Assembly (NCBI RefSeq): GCF_900111175.1
Contig: NZ_FOGI01000004.1
Span: forward strand, 124,001-188,000
From: Actinokineospora terrae
GTDB taxonomy: Bacteria > Actinomycetota > Actinomycetes > Mycobacteriales > Pseudonocardiaceae
Length of the DNA: 64,000 nucleotides
Direction: 5' to 3'
Part shown: one piece after another, positions 8,046-17,500 of the stretch
How positions within the stretch are numbered: position 1 is the first letter of the stretch
Layout of the letters: every line of letters begins with the position of its first letter
Notes under the pieces: generated by a model
Seen by the model: only the letters and a program-made list of their open reading frames with translations
Database searches by the model: none
Told to the model about the DNA's origin: nothing
Position numbers and translations under genes: made by a program

Positions 8046-9563
8046 TTATCCGAACGACACGACCCACTGGTCGAGCCGCCCTACGTCACCGCGGGTCAGG
8101 TCGGTGATCCGCAACGTCCACGAGCCGTTGCGGTCGCCACCTGCCGGTGACACCGAGTAGATCCGGCGGACAGTGCCAGAGCCGTCGTTCCCGCCGACCT
8201 GCTCCAGCTCGTACACCCGGCCGAACGGGTCGACCAGGTCGATCTTCAGGTCGCCGACGTCCGGGTGGTCGAGGTAGACGCGGACGCGACCGGGGGCACC
8301 GGTGGGCGGGCAACCACCCACCTGGATCGTCGAGGTCACCGTCGTGCCGTTGTCGGGGATCGCCACGTCGTTGGTGTTCGCGCCACCGCGACAGGTGGGG
8401 ACCTCGGGATCCATGGGGTAGGCCACGTTGGCCATCTGGTTCGGGCTGCCGTCCCCGGGAACCCGGACGGCGCCCCCCACCGCTGCCCTGCTCAGCGCGT
8501 CACGCACATCGGACGGCATCGCGAACTGGTTGCGTGCGATGTAACCGGCAACGATCCCGGCCACGTGCGCGGTAGCCATAGAAGTACCGGACATCCTCAC
8601 CTCCTGGCCATTGCGCCCGAGTGAGGGGATGTCACCACCCGGCGCGAAGAAGTCGACACACCTGCCGTAGTTCGACGACGGCAACCGCGTGTCCGCGCGG
8701 TCGACCGCCGCCACCGTGATCGCCTCGGCCACCTGGCCGGGGCCGGACCCGCAGGCGTCCGCACCGTCGTTGCCCGCGGCGACCACGGTGGTGAACTCGG
8801 CGTCGACCAGGCGCCGCACCGCCTCGGCACCCACCCCGGCCTGGTCCATGGTCAAACCCAGGGACACCACGCCGGGGAGGGTGCCGTTGCGGGTGACCCA
8901 CTCGACCGCGTCGAGCACGTGCGAGTCGCGGCCGAGACCGTCGCACCCGAGTACCCGCAACGCGACAAGAGCGGTCTCCTTGGCCACACCGTGGGTCTTG
9001 CCGCCCACGGTGCCCGACACGTGTGTGCCGTGACCGTTGCAGTCGACCCCCGAGCCGCCGAGGAAGTCGGCGCCGACGCGGGCACGGGCACCGAACTCGG
9101 CTTGGTTGGGGGTGATCCCCGAGTCGATGAGGTAGACAGTGGCCCCGGCACCACCGCGGGAGGTGAAGGGGCGGTTGTCCAAGGGCAACTGGCGTTGGTC
9201 GATCCGGTCCAAGCCCCAGGGGACAACGGACTGGGCCGCGCGGGTGGTGCCGTCCTGGTAGACGGTGCGCACCCACGGGTCCGCGGCAAGCCTGGTCGCT
9301 TGGGTCGCGCTGAGCCCACGCACCGCGTAGCCATAGAGACTGCTGCGGTAGTAGGACTGCGGTACACCGCCGTAGCGGCGGGACAGCGCCGTGGCCGTGT
9401 GCTCAGGTGAGGCTGTCGAAGGCGCCAGCACGACGATGTAAGAGCCTGGGATTGGCTTGGCTGCGGCGACTACGGGACCTAGTGCCGCTTGTGCCACGAC
9501 GGTGCCACTCAGCGGTATGGCGACAAGACATAAGAGGAGAAGACATCGGAACAGGGGGCGCAT
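8046..9563 (-). CDS. Secreted subtilisin-like serine protease with P domain
   Basis: The 505-residue preproprotein has a Sec signal peptide (about 1-30), an I9-type propeptide (about 40-105), an S8 catalytic domain (about 110-375) and a C-terminal proprotein-convertase P/beta-sandwich domain (about 385-505). The catalytic triad is visible: Asp147 in LIDSG, His178 in GHGTH and Ser328 in GTSMA, with oxyanion Asn265. The ATG at 9563 has a GGAGAG site and begins the signal peptide, so the longer in-frame extension is not coding. It is convergent with the padR gene, with the two stops 4 bases apart. It is probably an extracellular protease. Confidence 0.93.
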   Translation of the reverse strand: MRPLFRCLLLLCLVAIPLSGTVVAQAALGPVVAAAKPIPGSYIVVLAPSTASPEHTATALSRRYGGVPQSYYRSSLYGYAVRGLSATQATRLAADPWVRTVYQDGTTRAAQSVVPWGLDRIDQRQLPLDNRPFTSRGGAGATVYLIDSGITPNQAEFGARARVGADFLGGSGVDCNGHGTHVSGTVGGKTHGVAKETALVALRVLGCDGLGRDSHVLDAVEWVTRNGTLPGVVSLGLTMDQAGVGAEAVRRLVDAEFTTVVAAGNDGADACGSGPGQVAEAITVAAVDRADTRLPSSNYGRCVDFFAPGGDIPSLGRNGQEVRMSGTSMATAHVAGIVAGYIARNQFAMPSDVRDALSRAAVGGAVRVPGDGSPNQMANVAYPMDPEVPTCRGGANTNDVAIPDNGTTVTSTIQVGGCPPTGAPGRVRVYLDHPDVGDLKIDLVDPFGRVYELEQVGGNDGSGTVRRIYSVSPAGGDRNGSWTLRITDLTRGDVGRLDQWVVSFG

Positions 9564-9688
9564 CTGCTCTCCAACCGGTATGGGCACGGCGCGGGCAGGG
9601 TGCCCCGACGTGCAGGAGAGACGATGTCGTGCACCGGGGGGTGTGAACAATCGCGTGGGAAAGATCCAGGGTCCTGATCTTTCCCGCC

Positions 9689-10456
9689 TCAGCCGACGAT
9701 CAGCCCGCGGGGCTTGCGGCGGACAAGGACCCGGTAGCCGACGGTGAACTCCAGGCCCGGGGTGTCGGCGATCGCACGGGCGGCAACGGGGGCGGAGAAC
9801 TCGATGCGCAGCACCGATTCCAGGGTCTCCCGGTCGGGGAAGCACCAGCGGGTCGTGACCCGGTGGCGATCGAAACCGGAGATCTCGAAGAACCGGTCGA
9901 CCTCGGTCGCGTCGTAGCCGGGAAGATCGGCGCGCATCCAGCGGCCGTAGGGCGGGCGGGCGGCGTCGAGGTCGACGACCACCAGCGCGCCGCCCGGGCG
10001 CAGCACGCGGTCGGCCTCGCGCAGGCCCGGCTCGCATCCCGGACCGAAGAAGTAGGCCGTCCTGGCGTGCACGACATCGGCGCAGGCGTCCACCACGGGG
10101 ATGTCCTGGGCGGAGCCGAGCACCACCGTCACCCCGGGAACACCGTCGACCCTGGCGTTCGCGCGCTCGACCAGCGGCGGGTGCGGCTCGACGCCGAGCA
10201 CCGTCCGCGCGCGCTCGGCGAAGCGCGGCAGGTGGAAACCGTCGCCGCAGCCCACGTCGACCACGTCGCCGGTCCAGTCCGCGAGGCCGTCGAGCAGCGC
10301 CCACACCGCGCCATCGGCGTCCTGGGCGCGGTTCTCCGCCTCGTACACCGCGGGCCAGTGCCAGATGTTCGGGCTGGGCAGCACCTGGACCGAACGCAGC
10401 GAGGTGGTCAGCCGCTCGCGCGCCCGCGCCACCAACCCCCTGCCCGCCAGGCCCAT
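9689..10456 (-). CDS. Class I SAM-dependent methyltransferase
   Basis: About 255 residues with a Rossmann methyltransferase core: motif I VVDVGCGDGFHLPRF (about residues 65-80), an acidic Glu at the end of strand 2 (GVEPH), motif II-like ADVVHARTAYFF and motif III LRPGGALVVVDLD. The substrate is not evident; small-molecule methyltransferases of the UbiE/Methyltransf_11 type look like this. The start is uncertain: ATG 10456 or ATG 10474, neither with a strong ribosome site. It is divergent from the VOC gene, with about 130 bases between. Confidence 0.8.
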   Translation of the reverse strand: MGLAGRGLVARARERLTTSLRSVQVLPSPNIWHWPAVYEAENRAQDADGAVWALLDGLADWTGDVVDVGCGDGFHLPRFAERARTVLGVEPHPPLVERANARVDGVPGVTVVLGSAQDIPVVDACADVVHARTAYFFGPGCEPGLREADRVLRPGGALVVVDLDAARPPYGRWMRADLPGYDATEVDRFFEISGFDRHRVTTRWCFPDRETLESVLRIEFSAPVAARAIADTPGLEFTVGYRVLVRRKPRGLIVG

Positions 10457-10584
10457 GCGGCAAGGAAAGCACATCCGCTGCCCCGCGTGCCGCCTGGTCA
10501 AACGCGGAGAAGATCACCACCCGGCGGTGGCTGACGAAGCCACCCGATCGGGTTAGTGTCCAGGGGACGCGGGAGGAGGTCGCC

Positions 10585-11436
10585 ATGATGCCAACCGACG
10601 CGATCAGCGCCCTTGAGGAAGTGCCGGACGGTACCCCGGGCAGGCCCTGCTGGGTCGAGGTCGCCACTCCTGACCCGGCCGCCAGCAGTGAGTTCTACCG
10701 AGGTCTGTTCGGTTGGACCTACCGCGTCGGCGACGACGGCTATGTGATGGCCTATATGGACGACATCTCCGTCGCGGGCCTCTACACACCCCAAGGCGGA
10801 CAACCCAGCCTCTGGACGTTGTACCTGACGATCCACGACACGGGTAACACCGCCGAGCGCGTTCTCCACCTAGGCGGGCAGGTTCTTACCGCGCCTAGGG
10901 AGATCCCGGGCCAGGGTGGGCTTCTCATCGCCGCCGACCCCAGCGGTGGTCCGATCGGTTTCTGGCGCCAGGACCACGGTTGGGACCTGGGCACCGGGTT
11001 CCCCGGCGCGTTCACCTGGGCCGAGCTCAACACCTGGGACGGCGCCGCCGCGGACGAGTTCTACCGCTCGTTGTTCGGTTTCGAGCAGACCCAGATCGGC
11101 GACGGCGAGACCTTCGACTACACCAGCTGGCGCCTCAACGGCGACGAACTGCTCGGCAGGCTCAAGATGGGCCCGGAGTTCCCGGCGGAGCAGCGGCCGT
11201 ACTGGATGGTCTACTTCGAGGTAGACCCAGAGGTCGGCACCGACGCTACCGCCGCGCTCGCGGCCAGGTTGGGCGGTCGGATCACCGTGCCACCGTTCGA
11301 TTCGCCGTACGGGCGCGCGGCGGTGCTGAGAGATGTCACCGGCGCGGAGTTCACCGTGCTCGACCGCTCGTTGGCGCTGACCGTGATCCCCGAGGACGAG
11401 ATCGGCGCAGAAGTCGACGACCCCTACGACGATTAG
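10585..11436 (+). CDS. Two-domain VOC (glyoxalase/bleomycin resistance fold) protein
   Basis: The 283-residue protein contains two VOC repeats (about residues 18-128 and 145-262). Each has the pattern WVEV/WAEL, then a x-EFYRGLFGW or DEFYRSLFGF helix and a C-terminal F-W or F-T-V-L strand. Such tandem VOC proteins are common in actinomycetes and act variously in small-molecule binding or conversion; the substrate is unknown. The ATG at 10585 has an excellent GGAGG site. No operon partner follows; the next gene is convergent. Confidence 0.85.
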   Translation: MMPTDAISALEEVPDGTPGRPCWVEVATPDPAASSEFYRGLFGWTYRVGDDGYVMAYMDDISVAGLYTPQGGQPSLWTLYLTIHDTGNTAERVLHLGGQVLTAPREIPGQGGLLIAADPSGGPIGFWRQDHGWDLGTGFPGAFTWAELNTWDGAAADEFYRSLFGFEQTQIGDGETFDYTSWRLNGDELLGRLKMGPEFPAEQRPYWMVYFEVDPEVGTDATAALAARLGGRITVPPFDSPYGRAAVLRDVTGAEFTVLDRSLALTVIPEDEIGAEVDDPYDD

Positions 11437-11526
11437 TGTCACTCCCTCCCGCCACCCGCCCCCACGTCCCCGCCCGGCATCGTTCCCGACTTGGGTGCGG
11501 AAGGACCGTCAGCTGCGGAGGGACCG

Positions 11527-12432
11527 TCAGCTGGGGATGAACAGGCGCAGGAGCAGCCAGGACACGACGGCCGAGGGCAGCAGCGAGTCCATCCGGTCCA
11601 TCAGGCCGCCGTGGCCGGGCAGCAGCGTGCCCATGTCCTTGACGCCCAGGTCCCGCTTGATGACCGACTCGACCAGATCACCCAGGGTCGCGGTCGCCAC
11701 CAGCGCGGCGCCGAACACCACGCCCTGCCACCACTGGCCCTCGAGCATCAGGGTGACCGTGAGCGCCCCCGCGACGACACCGGCGACCAGCGACCCGGCG
11801 AAGCCCTCCCAGGACTTCTTCGGGCTGATCGTCGGCGCCATCGGGTGCTTGCCGAACAGCACACCGGCGATGTAGCCGCCGGTGTCGGAGCTGACCACCA
11901 GGATCAGGAAGCACAGCACCCGGTAGGTGCCGTCCGCGGGCAGGACGAGCATCGCCGCGAACGACGCGAACAGGGGCACGTACGCGGCGGTGAACACCGA
12001 CGCCGACGCGTCCCGCAGGTACCCGGTCACGCCACCGCGCAGCCGCCACAGCAGGCACGCCAGGATCGTCACCACGAACGCCGCGAGCACCCCGTCGCGC
12101 CCGAACGGCCAGGACAGCCACACCATGGCCTGCCCGCCGAGCAGCACCGGCCACACCGCGACCCCGACCCCGGCGCCCCGGCGCAGCGCACCGGCCAGCT
12201 CCCAGGTCGCCACCGCGACCGCGACGGCCACCACCGCCACGAAGGTGTGCCGCACCGTCAACAACGAGGTCAGGATGACCGCGCCGAGCGCCACCCCGAC
12301 CCCGATGGCGGCGGGCAGGTCACGCCCGGCGCGGGGAGTCCGCGCCTGCGCCGGGCCACCCGCGCCCTCGGCGCTCACCCGCCGGTCCCCGACCGAGTCA
12401 TGCTCCAGCTCCCCAACGGGTCCGGCCACCAT
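11527..12432 (-). CDS. cdsA: Phosphatidate cytidylyltransferase (CDP-diacylglycerol synthase)
   Basis: CdsA makes CDP-diacylglycerol from phosphatidate and CTP for phospholipid synthesis. The 301-residue protein has about eight membrane helices. The C-terminal signature region contains SPKKSWEGFAGS, LGDLVESVIKRDLGVKD and HGGLMDRMDSLL, with the conserved acidic and basic residues. The first 40 residues are a hydrophilic, probably cytoplasmic extension. It lies 27 bases after frr on the same strand, so frr and cdsA are co-transcribed with pyrH as in other actinobacteria. Confidence 0.93.
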   Translation of the reverse strand: MVAGPVGELEHDSVGDRRVSAEGAGGPAQARTPRAGRDLPAAIGVGVALGAVILTSLLTVRHTFVAVVAVAVAVATWELAGALRRGAGVGVAVWPVLLGGQAMVWLSWPFGRDGVLAAFVVTILACLLWRLRGGVTGYLRDASASVFTAAYVPLFASFAAMLVLPADGTYRVLCFLILVVSSDTGGYIAGVLFGKHPMAPTISPKKSWEGFAGSLVAGVVAGALTVTLMLEGQWWQGVVFGAALVATATLGDLVESVIKRDLGVKDMGTLLPGHGGLMDRMDSLLPSAVVSWLLLRLFIPS

Positions 12433-12459
12433 CGCGATCCCTCTGCCGTGCCGTGGAGG

Positions 12460-13017
12460 TCAGACCTCCAGCAGCTCGGTCTCCTTGTGCTTGACCAGCT
12501 CGTCGACCTGGTGGACGTACTTGTCGGTCAGGTTCTGCAGCTCCTTCTCCGCCCGGGCCACGTCGTCCTCGCCGGACTCGCCGTCCTTGACCAGGCGGTC
12601 GAGCTCCTCCTTGGCCTTGCGGCGCACGCTGCGGATGGAGATCTTGGCGTCCTCGCCCTTGGTCTTGGCGACCTTGACCATCTCCCGGCGGCGCTCCTCC
12701 GAGAGCTGCGGGATGACCACCCGGATGACCGTGCCGTCGTTGCTGGGGTTGACGCCCAGGTCCGAGTCGCGGATGGCCTTCTCGATGGTGTTGAGCGAGC
12801 TCACGTCGTAGGGCTTGATCACCGCGAGCCGGGGCTCCGGGATGGCGACGCTGGCGAGCTGGTTGAGGGGGGTGTACGAGCCGTAGTACTCGGCGGTGAT
12901 CCGGGAAAACATCGAGGGCGACGCCCGGCCGGTGCGGACCGCACCGAGGTCGTCCTTGGCCACCGACACCGCTTTTTCCATCTTTTCCTCGGCGTCGAGG
13001 AGTGTCTCGTCGATCAA
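12460..13017 (-). CDS. frr: Ribosome recycling factor
   Basis: RRF splits post-termination ribosomes together with EF-G. The 185-residue protein starts at the TTG codon 13017 ([16 protein letters not shown] follows), with an AAGGAG ribosome site 5 bases upstream; this gives exactly the family length. Conserved features include [31 protein letters not shown] and [12 protein letters not shown]. Upstream in-frame residues lack similarity. It follows pyrH by about 43 bases and precedes cdsA. Confidence 0.96.
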   Translation of the reverse strand: MIDETLLDAEEKMEKAVSVAKDDLGAVRTGRASPSMFSRITAEYYGSYTPLNQLASVAIPEPRLAVIKPYDVSSLNTIEKAIRDSDLGVNPSNDGTVIRVVIPQLSEERRREMVKVAKTKGEDAKISIRSVRRKAKEELDRLVKDGESGEDDVARAEKELQNLTDKYVHQVDELVKHKETELLEV

Positions 13018-13060
13018 GGGGGCTCCTTGTCCATCTCCCGGCGAACCGGCTACGGCGGGG

Positions 13061-13786
13061 TCACGCGGTCGGCGTACTGACCAGCGTGCCGATCCTCTCA
13101 CCACGCACTGCGCGGGCGATGTTCCCCTCCGTCAGGAGGTTGAACACGATGATCGGCATGTTGTTGTCCATGCACAGGCTGAACGCGGTCGCGTCGGCCA
13201 CCTTCAGGTCGCGCTCGAGGACCTCGCGGTGGGTGATGTCGGTGAACATCTTCGCGTCCGGGGTGGTCTTCGGGTCGGCGTCGTAGACACCGTCGACCGC
13301 CTTGGCCATCAGCACCACGTCGCAGCCGATCTCCAGCGCGCGCTGGGCGGCCGCGGTGTCGGTGGAGAAGTAGGGCATGCCCACCCCGCAGCCGAAGATG
13401 ACCACGCGGCCCTTCTCCAGGTGCCGCTCGGCTCGGCGCGGGATGTAGGGCTCGGCCACCTGGCCCATGGTGATCGCGGTCTGCACCCTGGTGTCGATGC
13501 CCTCCTTCTCCAGGAAGTCCTGGAGCGCGAGGCAGTTCATCACGGTGCCGAGCATCGCCATGTAGTCGGCCCGGTCGCGGTCCATGCCGCGCTGGCTGAG
13601 CTCGGCGCCGCGGAAGAAGTTGCCGCCACCGATCACGATCGAGGTCTGCACGCCGCCCCGCACCACGTCGGCGACCTGCCTGGCCACGGTCAGCACCACG
13701 TCGGGGTCGACGCCGATGCGGCCGCCGCCGAACATCTCGCCGCCGAGCTTGAGCAGCACGCGGCGGAAACTGCCGTTCTGAGTCAC
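13061..13786 (-). CDS. pyrH: Uridylate kinase
   Basis: PyrH phosphorylates UMP to UDP. The 241-residue amino-acid-kinase-fold protein has LLKLGGE at the N-terminus, the [10 protein letters not shown] glycine-rich loop, [17 protein letters not shown] and the ATP-site segment [13 protein letters not shown]. The start is GTG 13786 with a GGAGGGG ribosome site. It is the first gene of pyrH-frr-cdsA; a 13-base hairpin between tsf and pyrH may limit read-through from the ribosomal operon. Confidence 0.96.
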   Translation of the reverse strand: MTQNGSFRRVLLKLGGEMFGGGRIGVDPDVVLTVARQVADVVRGGVQTSIVIGGGNFFRGAELSQRGMDRDRADYMAMLGTVMNCLALQDFLEKEGIDTRVQTAITMGQVAEPYIPRRAERHLEKGRVVIFGCGVGMPYFSTDTAAAQRALEIGCDVVLMAKAVDGVYDADPKTTPDAKMFTDITHREVLERDLKVADATAFSLCMDNNMPIIVFNLLTEGNIARAVRGERIGTLVSTPTA

Positions 13787-13808
13787 GTAGACCCCTCCTC
13801 GTGACTAT

Positions 13809-13838
13809 GCCCCGCCCTCGGGGATCCGAGGGCGGGGC
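13809..13838. terminator. Hairpin between tsf and pyrH
   Basis: A 13-base perfect stem (13809-13821 with 13826-13838) and a 4-base loop lie just after the tsf stop and before the pyrH ribosome site. It has no U-tract and may attenuate rather than fully stop transcription. Confidence 0.65.
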
Positions 13839-13871
13839 ACAACCCTAATCACTCCAGGTGCCGCGGGCGGG

Positions 13872-14687
13872 TCAGGACTGGCCGACCTCGAACCGGGCGA
13901 ACCGGGTCACGGTGACGCCCGCCTCGTCCAGCAGCGCCTTCACGGTCTTCTTCGAGTCGAACACCGAGGACTGCTCCAGGAGCACGACGTCCTTGTAGAA
14001 GCCGTTGACGCGACCCTCGACGATCCTGGGCAGCGCCGCTTCCGGCTTGCCCTCCTCGCGGGCGGTCTCCTCGGCGATGCGCTTCTCGTTGGCGACGACA
14101 TCGGCCGGGACCTGGTCACGGGTGACGTAGGCGGGCTTCATCGCCGCGATCTGCTGGGCGGTCTGCTTGGCCACTTCCTCGCCACCGCCGCTGTACTCGA
14201 CCAGCACGCCGACCGCCGGGGGCAGGTCGGAGGAGCGCCGGTGCAGGTAGGTGCTGACGGTGCCGGTGAAGTTCACCGCGCGGCGCAGCTCCAGCTTCTC
14301 GCCGATCTTGGCGGAGAGGGCCTGGACGGCCTCCTCCACGGTGCCCCCGTCGAGCGGGGCCGACTTGAGGGCGTCGACGTCGGTGGCGCCGGAGGACTTC
14401 GCAGCGGCGACGACCTTGTCGGCCAGCTCCTGGAACTCCTCGTTCTTGGCCACGAAGTCGGTCTCGCAGTTCAGCTCGACCAGCACGCCTGCGTCAGCGG
14501 CCACCAGGCCCTGCGCGGTGGCGCGCTCGGCGCGCTTGCCGACATCCTTGGCGCCCTTGATGCGCAGGATCTCGATGGCCTTCTCGAAGTCGCCGTCGGT
14601 CTCGGTGAGCGCCTTCTTGCAGTCCATCATCCCGGCGCCGGTCAGGTCCCGGAGCCTCTTGACGTCGGCCGCGGTGAAGTTCGACAT
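13872..14687 (-). CDS. tsf: Elongation factor Ts
   Basis: EF-Ts is the nucleotide exchange factor for EF-Tu. The 271-residue protein begins [20 protein letters not shown], the typical UBA-like N-terminal module. The EF-Tu contact motif [10 protein letters not shown] and the full dimerisation core follow. The ATG at 14687 sits about 80 bases after rpsB, as usual for the rpsB-tsf operon. A stem-loop lies in the intergenic gap. Confidence 0.97.
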   Translation of the reverse strand: MSNFTAADVKRLRDLTGAGMMDCKKALTETDGDFEKAIEILRIKGAKDVGKRAERATAQGLVAADAGVLVELNCETDFVAKNEEFQELADKVVAAAKSSGATDVDALKSAPLDGGTVEEAVQALSAKIGEKLELRRAVNFTGTVSTYLHRRSSDLPPAVGVLVEYSGGGEEVAKQTAQQIAAMKPAYVTRDQVPADVVANEKRIAEETAREEGKPEAALPRIVEGRVNGFYKDVVLLEQSSVFDSKKTVKALLDEAGVTVTRFARFEVGQS

Positions 14688-14729
14688 CGTGCGTTTTCCG
14701 TCCTTCTTCGGGTACGCGCGTGGGTGGAG

Positions 14730-14758
14730 CCCCGGCGGGCGAGCGGCACCCGCCGGGG
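14730..14758 (-). terminator. rpsB-tsf intergenic stem-loop
   Basis: A 10-base perfect stem (14730-14739 with 14749-14758) lies in the rpsB-tsf gap on the minus-strand transcript. Partial termination or mRNA processing here is a known feature of rpsB-tsf operons in other bacteria; its role here is inferred. Confidence 0.5.
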
Positions 14759-14766
14759 TGTGCTGA

Positions 14767-15624
14767 TCAGGACTCGGCCGGTGCCTCGGCGGCGGGGGCC
14801 TCGGTGGCCTCCGCGACCGCGGTGGCGGCCTGCTCACCGTCGGCGGCGGCGGTCTCGGCACCAGCCAGCAGCTCCTGCTCCCACTCGGCCAGCGGCTCGG
14901 CGGCGGCCTCGGGCTTGTCGGAGCCGTTGCGCGCGCCGGAGCGGGCGATCAGACCGGCGGCGGCGGCCTCGGCGACGACCTTGGTCAGCAGCGCGGCGGA
15001 GCGGATCGCGTCGTCGTTGCCCGGGATCGGGTAGTCGACCTCGTCCGGGTCGCAGTTGGTGTCGAGGATCGCCACGATCGGGATGTGCAGCTTGCGCGCC
15101 TCGCCGACGGCGATGTGCTCCTTCTTGGTGTCCACGATCCAGATGGCGGAGGGGACCTTCGCCATGTCGCGGATACCGCCGAGGGTGCGGTCGAGCTTGT
15201 CCTTCTCACGGGTGAGCATCAGGATCTCCTTCTTGGTGAGACCCTGGAACCCGCCCGTCTGCTCCATCGCCTCGAGCTCCTTGAGGCGCTGCAGGCGCTT
15301 GTGGACGGTCGAGAAGTTGGTGAGCATGCCGCCCAGCCAGCGCTGGTTCACGAACGGCATCCCGACGCGCTTGGCCTCGTTGGCGATGGCCTCCTGCGCC
15401 TGCTTCTTCGTGCCGACGAACAGGATCGACCCACCGTGCGCGACGGTCTCCTTGACGAACTCGTACGCGCTGTCGATGTAGGTCAGCGTCTGCCGCAGGT
15501 CGATGATGTAGATACCGTTGCGGTCGGTCAGGATGTAGCGCTTCATCTTCGGGTTCCAGCGGCGGGTCTGGTGCCCGAAGTGCACGCCGGAATCCAGCAA
15601 CTGCTTCATGGTGACGACGGCCAT
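14767..15624 (-). CDS. rpsB: 30S ribosomal protein S2
   Basis: The 285-residue S2 protein has the canonical start [20 protein letters not shown], followed by [26 protein letters not shown] and [12 protein letters not shown]. The last 60 residues are an Ala/Glu-rich acidic tail typical of actinobacterial S2 proteins. The gene has a long untranslated leader (about 230 bases) from a promoter near 15862-15890. Confidence 0.97.
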   Translation of the reverse strand: MAVVTMKQLLDSGVHFGHQTRRWNPKMKRYILTDRNGIYIIDLRQTLTYIDSAYEFVKETVAHGGSILFVGTKKQAQEAIANEAKRVGMPFVNQRWLGGMLTNFSTVHKRLQRLKELEAMEQTGGFQGLTKKEILMLTREKDKLDRTLGGIRDMAKVPSAIWIVDTKKEHIAVGEARKLHIPIVAILDTNCDPDEVDYPIPGNDDAIRSAALLTKVVAEAAAAGLIARSGARNGSDKPEAAAEPLAEWEQELLAGAETAAADGEQAATAVAEATEAPAAEAPAES

Positions 15625-15890
15625 GGCCGGTTACGCACCTCTTCGTTCGGGCGCGCCCGGCTGGTTGGGCCGAACACGCGGTCGCGGTTGTCGCTGCGGA
15701 CCCGGTGGGTCCACTGCCCTGGTGCCGTGCGGACGCCCGGACTCGGTGGTGAAAGCGACACCATCGAGACCGCCGGGCGTCGTTGACCGCGTTGCCCGGG
15801 GGAAACGCGGACGCGCACTGGCACGCGAAGTCGCCCAGTGGTGACCACAGGACGCGGGGAAAGTGTACGCCCGGGGCGGGCGGGTGTCGG
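15625..15890 (-). promoter_or_regulatory. rpsB promoter and long 5' leader
   Basis: On the minus strand CCGACA (15890-15885) and TACACT (15867-15862) are spaced 17 bases. Transcription should begin near 15855, leaving about 230 bases of leader before the rpsB ATG. The leader holds a small perfect hairpin (15698-15703 with 15707-15712, 3-base loop) and other GC-rich stems. No gene is visible in it. S2 leaders are autoregulatory in several bacteria; here that is only a suggestion. Confidence 0.5.
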
Positions 15891-15982
15891 ACTCGGATCG
15901 CTCCCATCCCCATCACCCCGAATTGTCCCCAGGCCAGAACGGGACATGGCGTTGGCACGCCATCCGGCCGCATGGTGGCTAC

Positions 15983-16486
15983 ATGCACTCTTACCTGCGG
16001 AAACTCGTCTCGCCGATCCTCTGCGTGCTGCTGTTGCCGTTCGCCTGGGTCGACCCTGTCGTCGCGGCGCAGGCCCCGTTGTTCTCGCTGCCCCTGGTAC
16101 CGGCGCGGCCGGTGTCCCGGCCGTTCACGGCACCCGCGCACCCGTACGGGGCCGGGCACCGGGGGGTCGACTTACCCGGCGCCGTGGGCGAGCCGGTCCA
16201 CGCGGCCGCCGACGGCGTGGTGGTGTTCGCGGGGGTCGTCGTGGACCGGTCGGTGGTGTCGATCCAGCACCGCGGCGGACTGCGGACGACTTACGAACCG
16301 GTGGTGCCGGAGGTCGCGGGCGGGACGCGGGTGCGTCGGGGGGACGTCCTCGGGCGGCTCGGCGCGGGGCATCCCGGGTGCGCGGTGGCGGCTTGCCTGC
16401 ATTGGGGGCTGCGGCGTGGGCGGGAGTACCTGGACCCGATGGTGGCGGTGCACCGACCTCGGGTCCGACTGCTTCCCCTCGACTAG
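15983..16486 (+). CDS. Secreted M23 (LytM-like) peptidase-domain protein
   Basis: The 167-residue protein has a signal peptide (about 1-29, ending AAQA) and then an M23 domain. His59 and Asp63 in GHRGVDLPG match the first zinc ligands. The usual HxH motif reads C-L-H-W (Cys138, His140), so the first His is replaced, a form common in actinobacterial relatives of Rv2891. It may be a low-activity or non-catalytic cell-wall-binding protein. The ATG at 15983 was chosen because the signal peptide begins there. It is divergent from rpsB, as in mycobacteria. Confidence 0.85.
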   Translation: MHSYLRKLVSPILCVLLLPFAWVDPVVAAQAPLFSLPLVPARPVSRPFTAPAHPYGAGHRGVDLPGAVGEPVHAAADGVVVFAGVVVDRSVVSIQHRGGLRTTYEPVVPEVAGGTRVRRGDVLGRLGAGHPGCAVAACLHWGLRRGREYLDPMVAVHRPRVRLLPLD

Positions 16487-16564
16487 TAGTGCGTTTCGGC
16501 TGGCCTTGAAGGGTTGTCGCGGTCCGCCAGGTCCGAGTTCACAAGATCCACGGAAGGGAGGTGG

Positions 16565-17500
16565 TCAGGCGTCGGCGGTTTCCATCAGCTTGGCGCGCAG
16601 GCGCAGGACGGCCCTGGTGTGCAGCTGGCAGACGCGGGACTCGGTGACGCCGAGGACGCGGCCGATCTCGGCGAGGGTGAGGTTCTCGAAGTAGTAGAGG
16701 GTCACCACCACCCGGTCGCGTTCGACCAGCAGGCCGATGGCCTCGGCGAGCTGGCGGCGGTTGTCCTGATCGACCAGCAGGGCGACCGGGTCCTCGGCCG
16801 CCTCGTCCTCCAGCACGTCGGCGAGGGAGTTGATGCCCCGGCCCGCGGCGGCCAGTTCGTCGAGCGCGACGACGCTGGTCAGCTGGAGCTGGGCGTAGAC
16901 GTCGCGCAGCTCGCCGACCGAGAGGCCGAGTTCGTCGGCGAGCTCGGTGTCGTTGGGGGTGCGCTGCAGCTTGGCGCCGAGCCGCTCGATGCCGCGCTCG
17001 ACCTCGCGCGCCCGGCCGCGGACGGTCCTGGGCACCCAGTCCTGGGCGCGCAGGTCGTCGAGGATGGCGCCGCGGATGCGCTGCATGGCGTAGGTCTCGA
17101 ACTTCAGGCCGCGCTCGGGCTCGAACTTCTCGATGGCGTCGACCAGGCCGAAGATGCCGGACTGGATGAGGTCGGAGACGTCGACGTGGGCGGGCAGGCC
17201 GGTGCCGACCCGGCCCGCGACGTACTTGACCAGCGGGGCGTAGTGCAGCACGAGCCGGTCGCGCAGGAGCTGCTCGCGGGCCTCGCCGAAGCGGCGCCAG
17301 AGCGCGACGATGCCCGCCTCGACGTCGTCGGCGGTGCGGTGGTCGCCGGGCAGCACCCCGGATGACTGGCCCTGGCCGTACGGGGCGGCGGGGGTGCTCA
17401 CCTGGTCCGCCGGTCCAGCGGACCCGCCTGCCCGCGATGGCCGCGCCGATGCCCGGGCGCCATTCCCGCGGTCATCGGGAACGGGGGTGGGTACGGTCAT
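16565..17500 (-). CDS. whiG: WhiG/FliA-family RNA polymerase sigma factor
   Basis: The 311-residue sigma-28-type factor has a disordered N-terminus (about 55 residues). Region 2 contains [35 protein letters not shown] and [18 protein letters not shown]. Region 3 follows, then region 4 with [24 protein letters not shown]. In Streptomyces WhiG starts sporulation of aerial hyphae, so its presence suggests a differentiating actinomycete. The ATG at 17500 has an AAGG site and lies inside the last 29 bases of xerC, implying translational coupling. Its control by an anti-sigma cannot be seen here. Confidence 0.9.
   Translation of the reverse strand: MTVPTPVPDDRGNGARASARPSRAGGSAGPADQVSTPAAPYGQGQSSGVLPGDHRTADDVEAGIVALWRRFGEAREQLLRDRLVLHYAPLVKYVAGRVGTGLPAHVDVSDLIQSGIFGLVDAIEKFEPERGLKFETYAMQRIRGAILDDLRAQDWVPRTVRGRAREVERGIERLGAKLQRTPNDTELADELGLSVGELRDVYAQLQLTSVVALDELAAAGRGINSLADVLEDEAAEDPVALLVDQDNRRQLAEAIGLLVERDRVVVTLYYFENLTLAEIGRVLGVTESRVCQLHTRAVLRLRAKLMETADA

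Noticed and set aside
8046..10667. One very long frame covering the subtilisin and more
   Set aside because: Only the part from 9563 has a signal peptide, ribosome site and domains; the upstream part runs out of frame over the methyltransferase gene.
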